Below, in pieces: positions 5,790 through 10,376 of a stretch of 10,376 nucleotides of DNA. The notes beneath the pieces were generated by a model. It was not told where the DNA came from. It did not search any database and saw only the letters and a program-made list of their open reading frames with translations. Both the position numbers and the translations under genes were made by a program. The stretch is from Candidatus Omnitrophota bacterium (GTDB taxonomy: Bacteria > Omnitrophota > Gorgyraeia > Gygaellales > Profunditerraquicolaceae): contig VGKM01000034.1 of NCBI GenBank assembly GCA_016867005.1, positions 1 through 10,376 of the forward strand, given 5' to 3'. The first letter of the stretch is position 1; every line of letters begins with the position of its first letter.

Positions 5790-6897
5790 ATGTTGGAAAC
5801 TTTAAGATCAAAAATAGCGATCCTGGGGACCCGTCTTGACCAACTAAGAGGTTATCTTTGATATAGATAACAAGATAAACCTTGCGGAGAGCCTTTCTTC
5901 CCGGATGACAGAAGCAGGATTCTGGGATAACGTCGAAAAATCTTCTTCGATAGTCAAAGAAGTAAAATTCCTAAAATCAATAATCGAGCCATGGCAGAAT
6001 GCATCAACAAGGTTCAATGAAATAAAAGAATTAGCGGAGATCTCCCGTGACGACGATAAAGAGTTGGTCGCGGACTTAAGCCGCAATATGGACCTGTTAT
6101 TGCTGGAAGTAGAAAAACTGGAATTTAAAACCCTTCTTGGCGGGGAATTCGATAAGAACAATGTTATTTTAAGCATTAACGCCGGCGCAGGCGGAACAGA
6201 GTCATGCGACTGGGTATCAATGCTTTTTAGGATGTACAGCCGCTGGGCGGAAAATAAGGGCTATTCTTTAAAGACAATAGACGTGCTTTTTGGCGAAGAA
6301 GCAGGGATTAAGAATATCACTGTTTTAATCGAAGGGGATTATGCTTTTGGGTACCTCAAGTCAGAGCGCGGGGTGCACAGGATGGTGCGCATTTCTCCTT
6401 TTGATGCAAATAAACGCAGGCACACTTCTTTTGCTTCGGTGGACGTAATCCCTGAAGTGGAAGAAACAGCCGGTGTAAACATTGAAGAAAAAGACCTGCG
6501 TATCGATGTTTATCGCTCAAAAGGCGCCGGCGGGCAAAGTGTAAATACTACCGATTCGGCAGTCCGCATCACTCACATCCCCAGCGGCATAGTAGTGCAA
6601 TGCCAGAATGAGCGCTCGCAGCACCAGAATAAACAGACAGCCATGAAAATATTAAAGGCCCGTCTTTATGAGCTTGAACAGAAAAACAAAGAAGAAGAAT
6701 TAACCAAGCAATATTCGCTTGAGAAGAAGCGGATCGAATGGGGCTCCCAGATACGTTCGTATGTGATGCAGCCGTATACGCTGGTCAAAGACCTGCGTAC
6801 CGACTACGAAACCGGGGATGTAAATAAGGTCATGGACGGCGGCATCGATGAATTTATTGAAGCTTACCTGAAATTTCAGGCAAAAAGGAAAAATTAA
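5790..6897 (+). CDS. prfB: Peptide chain release factor 2, made by programmed +1 frameshift
   Basis: RF2 recognises UGA and UAA stop codons and triggers peptidyl-tRNA hydrolysis. Translation starts at the ATG at 5790, preceded by GGAGG eight bases upstream. It reads 23 codons (MLETL ... LRGYL) to an in-frame TGA at 5859-5861. Slipping +1 at CTT-T continues with DIDNKINLAE and the long frame to 6897, joining 5790-5858 to 5860-6897. The product of 368 residues fits E. coli RF2 (365). The join LRGYL-DID mirrors E. coli LRGYL-DYD. SPF (202-204), the stop-codon-reading tripeptide of RF2, and GGQ (247-249), the catalytic loop, are both intact. RF1 would carry PxT instead of SPF. The gene follows the pilT-like gene by 24 bp and abuts secA without a gap. 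The ATG at 5905 is internal and not the start. Confidence 0.96.
5847..5861 (+). promoter_or_regulatory. prfB autoregulatory +1 frameshift site
   Basis: The order AGA GGT TAT CTT TGA matches the known RF2 frameshift cassette (E. coli AGG GGG TAT CTT TGA C). An internal SD-like GAGGT (5848-5852) sits three bases before the slippery CTT, the same spacing as in E. coli. When RF2 is scarce the ribosome pauses at UGA and shifts +1 to make more RF2; when RF2 is abundant, translation ends after 23 residues. The base after the stop is T rather than the usual C. Confidence 0.95.
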
Positions 6898-9846
6898 ATG
6901 TTAGGGTTCATAAAGTCACAATTATTAAAGCAAAAGCAGGCCGCGATCAATAAAAAATACCCTTCTGCCAGTATAAAATTGCATCCGGATATGGCGGCTT
7001 CGTCTATAAATAAGATTACAGGCCTTGTAAAGATCGTAGCAGAGGTCAATGCTTTCGAGCCGAAGGTAAGCGCGCTTTCTGATCCTGCGCTTAAACTAAA
7101 GACCGCGGAATTCAAAGAAAAGATCCTGGAGAAATCAAGATATTACGAAAGCCAGATCAAAGAATTGGAAGCAACGCTTTCGGAGGTGGCTATACCGGAA
7201 GAAAAAGATAAGATCAAAGAGAAGCTGAAGTCCTTGCGCAATAAGACCTTTGAGGAGGTTTTGCCTGAGGCCTTTGCCGTAGTAAGAGAGGCATCAAAAA
7301 GGACAATAGGCCTTAGGCATTTCGACGTACAGATCGCCGGCGGCATCATCCTGCACGAAGGAAAGATTTCCGAAATGGCTACAGGCGAAGGCAAAACTCT
7401 CGTTGCAACGCTCCCAGCATACTTGAATGCATTGCTTGGCAAGGGTGTACATATTGTTACGGTAAATGATTACCTGGCGCGCCGCGACCGGGAATGGATG
7501 GGGCCTATTTTTGAATTCCTTGGCTTAAGCGTGGGCGTAATACAGCATGAAATGTCCGATGAGCAGAGAAAGTCATCTTATGCAGCGGATATCACATACG
7601 GCACAAATAATGAGTTTGGTTTTGATTACCTGCGCGATAATATGAAATACTCGGTTGAAGACCTTGTGCAGCGGCCTTATTTTTACGCTATTGTCGACGA
7701 GGTTGATTCCATCCTGATTGACGAAGCCCGCACGCCTCTTATTATTTCCGGGCCGGCGGAGGAGGCAACCGACAAATATTATACGGCAAACCGTATTGCC
7801 CAGCAATTGAGGGGCAGGCGCATTACGGAGAAAGATGAAATCGAGGCAAAGCATAAAGGCGTTGATTTAAGCAAGGGTTTTGATTATTTGGCTGATGAAA
7901 AAGGGCAGACGGTTTCTTTAAGCGAGGAAGGAGAAACCAAGGCCACAAGGGCATGGGGTATCGAAAGCCTGCATACAATCGAGACAATAGAATACCGGCA
8001 CCACACTATTCAGGCGCTCAGGGCGAAGGAATTTTTCCGCCGCGATGTTGATTATGTTGTCAGGGACGGCGGGGTGGTCATTGTCGATGAATTTACCGGG
8101 CGCATGATGCCGGGAAGGCGCTGGTCCGACGGCCTGCACCAGGCGGTTGAAGCAAAAGAAGGGATAAAGATCGAACGCGAGAACCAGACCCTTGCCACAA
8201 TTACCTTCCAGAATTATTTCAGGATGTATGAAAAGCTTGCCGGTATGACCGGGACAGCTTCTACTGAAGCAAACGAATTCGAAGCCATATACAGATTAGA
8301 CGTTATCAGTATCCCGACCAATAAGCCGCTTATCCGTACAAATTACCCGGACTGCATTTATAAGACCGAAAAAGAAAAGTTTAACGCCGTTGTCGGAGAA
8401 ATCGTAAAGCTGTATGAGATGGGCCAGCCGGTCCTGGTAGGGACAATTTCCATAGAAAAATCAGAGTTTCTTTCCGAGATGTTAAAAATGCGCGGGGTCG
8501 CCCACCAGGTGCTTAACGCCAAATACCATGAAATGGAAGCGCAGATTGTAGCGCAGGCAGGAAGATTTAAAGGGGTCACTATCGCCACGAATATGGCAGG
8601 CCGCGGGACAGATATTTTGCTCGGAGGCAATGCCGAGTTTATGGCAAAAAGTATTGCCAGGCAGAAGTTTTCCCGCCCCGGTGAAGCAGGTGTGTATTCC
8701 GAAGAGTTCCAGGAGGAATACAAGTCAATACTGGAAAAATTAAAATCAGAATGCGCCAGAGAGCATGATCAGGTGGTGAGCGCCGGGGGGCTGCATGTTT
8801 TAGGTACGGAACGCCATGAAGCCAGGCGTATCGATAATCAGCTGCGCGGAAGAAGCGGCAGGCAGGGGGACCCCGGTTCTTCCAGATTTTATGTGTCGCT
8901 TGAAGATGATTTAATGCGGCTGTTTGGTTCTGAACGGATGATCGGGATGATGAATGCCCTGGGTTTAGAGGAAGGGCAGGTCATTGAGCATCCCTGGGTT
9001 TCCAAATCAATTGAGATCGCGCAAAGAAGGGTCGAGCAGCATAATTTCGAGATCAGAAAGCAGCTGCTTGAATACGATAATGTTATGAATAAACAAAGAG
9101 AGGTGATCTATACCCAGCGGCGCTCTATTCTGGAAGGGGCGTCACTTAAGGAAAATACGCTGGATATATCACTGAGGATCATAGAAGGGATATTGCCGGT
9201 TTATGTGCCTGAAAATGCAGATCCTTCGGAATGGGACCTCCTCGGCTTGATTGCTGCGGTAAGAGAGAGATTTGGGATTGAAATTAGGGAGCGGGACATA
9301 GATGGCCTGGGGATCGATAAATTGAGGGATTATATTATTGAAGGCGTGAATAAATTTTATACCGCAAAAGAAGGATCAATCGGAGAAAATCTGATGCGCC
9401 ACCTTGAGCGTATGGTTTTTCTGCAGGTGATTGATTCAAGGTGGAAAGACCACTTATACGCAATGGACAGTTTACGCGAAGGCATAGGCCTGAGGGCTTA
9501 CGGCCAGCGTGACCCGTTGATTGAATATAAGCGCGAGGCCTTTAATATGTTCAGTGAAATGATTTTAGGGATTGAAGATGAAGCAGTGGGTATTATTTTT
9601 AAACTCCAGCCTCCCAAAGAAGAAAGGTTCAGAGGGGTTTTCAGTTCTGTTTCGCAGGAATTCTTGCATCCGGAAGCAGCGCAGTTTGAGCCCCCGCTTT
9701 CTAGATCAGAGCCGGGCAGTGAACAAACCCCCGGCGCCCCCCAAAAACAAACGCCTATTGTGCAGTCATCTCATGAAAAAATAGGCAGAAACGAACCGTG
9801 CCCGTGCGGTTCCGGGAAAAAATACAAGAAATGCTGCGGAAAATAA
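6898..9846 (+). CDS. secA: Preprotein translocase ATPase SecA
   Basis: SecA is the motor that drives unfolded preproteins through SecYEG. All main elements are present in the 982 residues: Walker A MATGEGKT (160-167), PYFYAIVDEVDSILIDEART (Walker B region, 260-279), the preprotein-binding domain from about 285, EFTGRMMPGRRWSDGLHQA (398-416), NBD2 with TNMAGRGTDILLGGN (564-578), RRIDNQLRGRSGRQGD, and the scaffold and wing. A flexible linker leads to the C-terminal zinc-binding tail RNEPCPCGSGKKYKKCCGK (964-982), whose cysteines 968, 970, 979 and 980 would bind zinc and serve SecB or ribosome contacts. It is about 80 residues longer than E. coli SecA. A main reason is a charged, probably helical insert at about 79-115, before FEEVLPEAFAVVREA. 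AAGGA lies eight bases before the ATG, inside the end of prfB, and the ATG directly follows the prfB TAA. Confidence 0.98.
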   Translation: MLGFIKSQLLKQKQAAINKKYPSASIKLHPDMAASSINKITGLVKIVAEVNAFEPKVSALSDPALKLKTAEFKEKILEKSRYYESQIKELEATLSEVAIPEEKDKIKEKLKSLRNKTFEEVLPEAFAVVREASKRTIGLRHFDVQIAGGIILHEGKISEMATGEGKTLVATLPAYLNALLGKGVHIVTVNDYLARRDREWMGPIFEFLGLSVGVIQHEMSDEQRKSSYAADITYGTNNEFGFDYLRDNMKYSVEDLVQRPYFYAIVDEVDSILIDEARTPLIISGPAEEATDKYYTANRIAQQLRGRRITEKDEIEAKHKGVDLSKGFDYLADEKGQTVSLSEEGETKATRAWGIESLHTIETIEYRHHTIQALRAKEFFRRDVDYVVRDGGVVIVDEFTGRMMPGRRWSDGLHQAVEAKEGIKIERENQTLATITFQNYFRMYEKLAGMTGTASTEANEFEAIYRLDVISIPTNKPLIRTNYPDCIYKTEKEKFNAVVGEIVKLYEMGQPVLVGTISIEKSEFLSEMLKMRGVAHQVLNAKYHEMEAQIVAQAGRFKGVTIATNMAGRGTDILLGGNAEFMAKSIARQKFSRPGEAGVYSEEFQEEYKSILEKLKSECAREHDQVVSAGGLHVLGTERHEARRIDNQLRGRSGRQGDPGSSRFYVSLEDDLMRLFGSERMIGMMNALGLEEGQVIEHPWVSKSIEIAQRRVEQHNFEIRKQLLEYDNVMNKQREVIYTQRRSILEGASLKENTLDISLRIIEGILPVYVPENADPSEWDLLGLIAAVRERFGIEIRERDIDGLGIDKLRDYIIEGVNKFYTAKEGSIGENLMRHLERMVFLQVIDSRWKDHLYAMDSLREGIGLRAYGQRDPLIEYKREAFNMFSEMILGIEDEAVGIIFKLQPPKEERFRGVFSSVSQEFLHPEAAQFEPPLSRSEPGSEQTPGAPQKQTPIVQSSHEKIGRNEPCPCGSGKKYKKCCGK

Positions 9847-10376
9847 GACGGACAAGGATTAAGAAATTTTATTCTTCTGGCAAGGCGGCCCTGCTCAGCA
9901 TTTTATCGGCGGCCCTGTTGATTTTATCGTTTCCTCAGGCCAATTTCTGGATTTTGGCCTGGGTAGGTTTCGTGCCGCTGTTTTTTGCCTTAGAAAATAA
10001 ATCCGGCGGCACGGCTTTTTTATTGTCGTTTCTTACGGGAGTGGTTTTTTGGTCCGGGATTATTTATTGGCTGGTGCATGTCACTCTTTTAGGGACAATA
10101 GTACTGGTCCTTTACCTGGCACTATATTTCGGAATTTTCGGGTTTGTTATCTGCCGTTACCGCGCTGCAAAATCTTTTAATCTCCGTATTATCTTCATTT
10201 CATCTTTATGGGTCCTGCTTGAGTATGCCAGGGGTGATCTTTTTACCGGTTTCCCCTGGGCGCTTTTAGGTTATTCGCAGTATTTGAATTTGCCCGCAAT
10301 CCAGATCGCAGATATTACCGGCGCATGGGGGGTTTCTTTTATTGTGATGTCGGTAAATGCCGCGGTTTATTTATTC
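9831..10376 (+). CDS. lnt: Apolipoprotein N-acyltransferase Lnt, N-terminal part (3' end outside window)
   Basis: Lnt adds the third acyl chain to the N-terminal cysteine of lipoproteins in the inner membrane, allowing Lol-dependent sorting. An uninterrupted frame of 182 codons runs from the ATG at 9831 to the window edge. A basic N-terminus (MLRKIRRTRIKK) precedes hydrophobic segments at about 19-35, 39-54, 62-82, 86-107 and 117-130. The family pattern is clear: FPQANFWILAWVGFVPLFFAL, then WVLLEYARGDLFTGFPW, GYSQYLNLPAIQIAD and GAWGVSFIVMSVNA. The catalytic nitrilase domain (Glu-Lys-Cys triad) lies beyond the window, so activity cannot be judged. The start overlaps the secA end by 16 bp, within the sequence encoding its zinc tail. 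No strong Shine-Dalgarno is seen, so coupling to secA translation is likely. It serves the same lipoprotein system as LptE at the other end of the window. Confidence 0.92.
   Translation, partial: MLRKIRRTRIKKFYSSGKAALLSILSAALLILSFPQANFWILAWVGFVPLFFALENKSGGTAFLLSFLTGVVFWSGIIYWLVHVTLLGTIVLVLYLALYFGIFGFVICRYRAAKSFNLRIIFISSLWVLLEYARGDLFTGFPWALLGYSQYLNLPAIQIADITGAWGVSFIVMSVNAAVYLF

Noticed and set aside
5905..6897. prfB starting at the ATG at 5905, or prfB as a frameshifted pseudogene
   Set aside because: The upstream 23 codons, GGAGG ribosome binding site and CTT-TGA cassette match the known RF2 programmed frameshift; all functional motifs downstream are intact.
1..10376. CRISPR array, transposase, phage, toxin-antitoxin or other defence genes
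   Set aside because: No regularly spaced repeats and no proteins of these families are seen; apart from the spacer at 2744-3110, the window is housekeeping DNA.

Overview
The window is a gene-dense stretch of about 10.4 kb from a diderm (Gram-negative-type) bacterium. Parts of LptE and Lnt imply an outer membrane with LPS and triacylated lipoproteins. Protein style and gene order (lptE-holA // rpsT // murJ, then prfB-secA-lnt) resemble uncultured Omnitrophota (candidate division OP3) and related lineages. That placement is an inference from pattern recognition, not a search.

Layout. Positions 1-867: the 3' end of lptE overlaps a short holA (clamp-loader delta). Positions 844-1107 on the minus strand: rpsT (ribosomal protein S20), converging on holA with a 24-bp tail overlap. 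Positions 1108-1189: a short AT-rich divergent spacer. Positions 1190-2743: murJ, the lipid II flippase. Positions 2744-3110: 367 bp without a credible gene, but with a perfect 12-bp hairpin and a 118-bp segment bounded by near-perfect 15-bp inverted repeats; it looks like a dispersed non-coding repeat. Positions 3111-4636: a two-gene DNA-repair unit, a compact UvrC with no C-terminal HhH region followed by a 95-residue O6-alkylguanine-DNA alkyltransferase domain, joined by an ATGA overlap. Positions 4692-5765: a PilT/PilU-family ATPase with a substituted Walker B glutamate. Positions 5790-6897: prfB (release factor 2), read through an in-frame UGA by +1 frameshifting. Positions 6898-9846: secA, starting on the base after the prfB stop. 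Positions 9831-10376: the 5' part of lnt.

Themes. All plus-strand genes from uvrC onward are closely spaced and probably form one or two transcription units; a candidate promoter lies just before the pilT-like gene. Cell-envelope export functions (lptE, murJ, secA, lnt) alternate with replication, translation and repair functions. Most genes are ordinary housekeeping genes. The best candidates for something under-described are the PilT-like ATPase with altered active-site residues, the minimal UvrC-AGT repair pair, and the structured repeat at 2744-3110. No CRISPR array, tRNA, rRNA, transposase or phage gene is seen.
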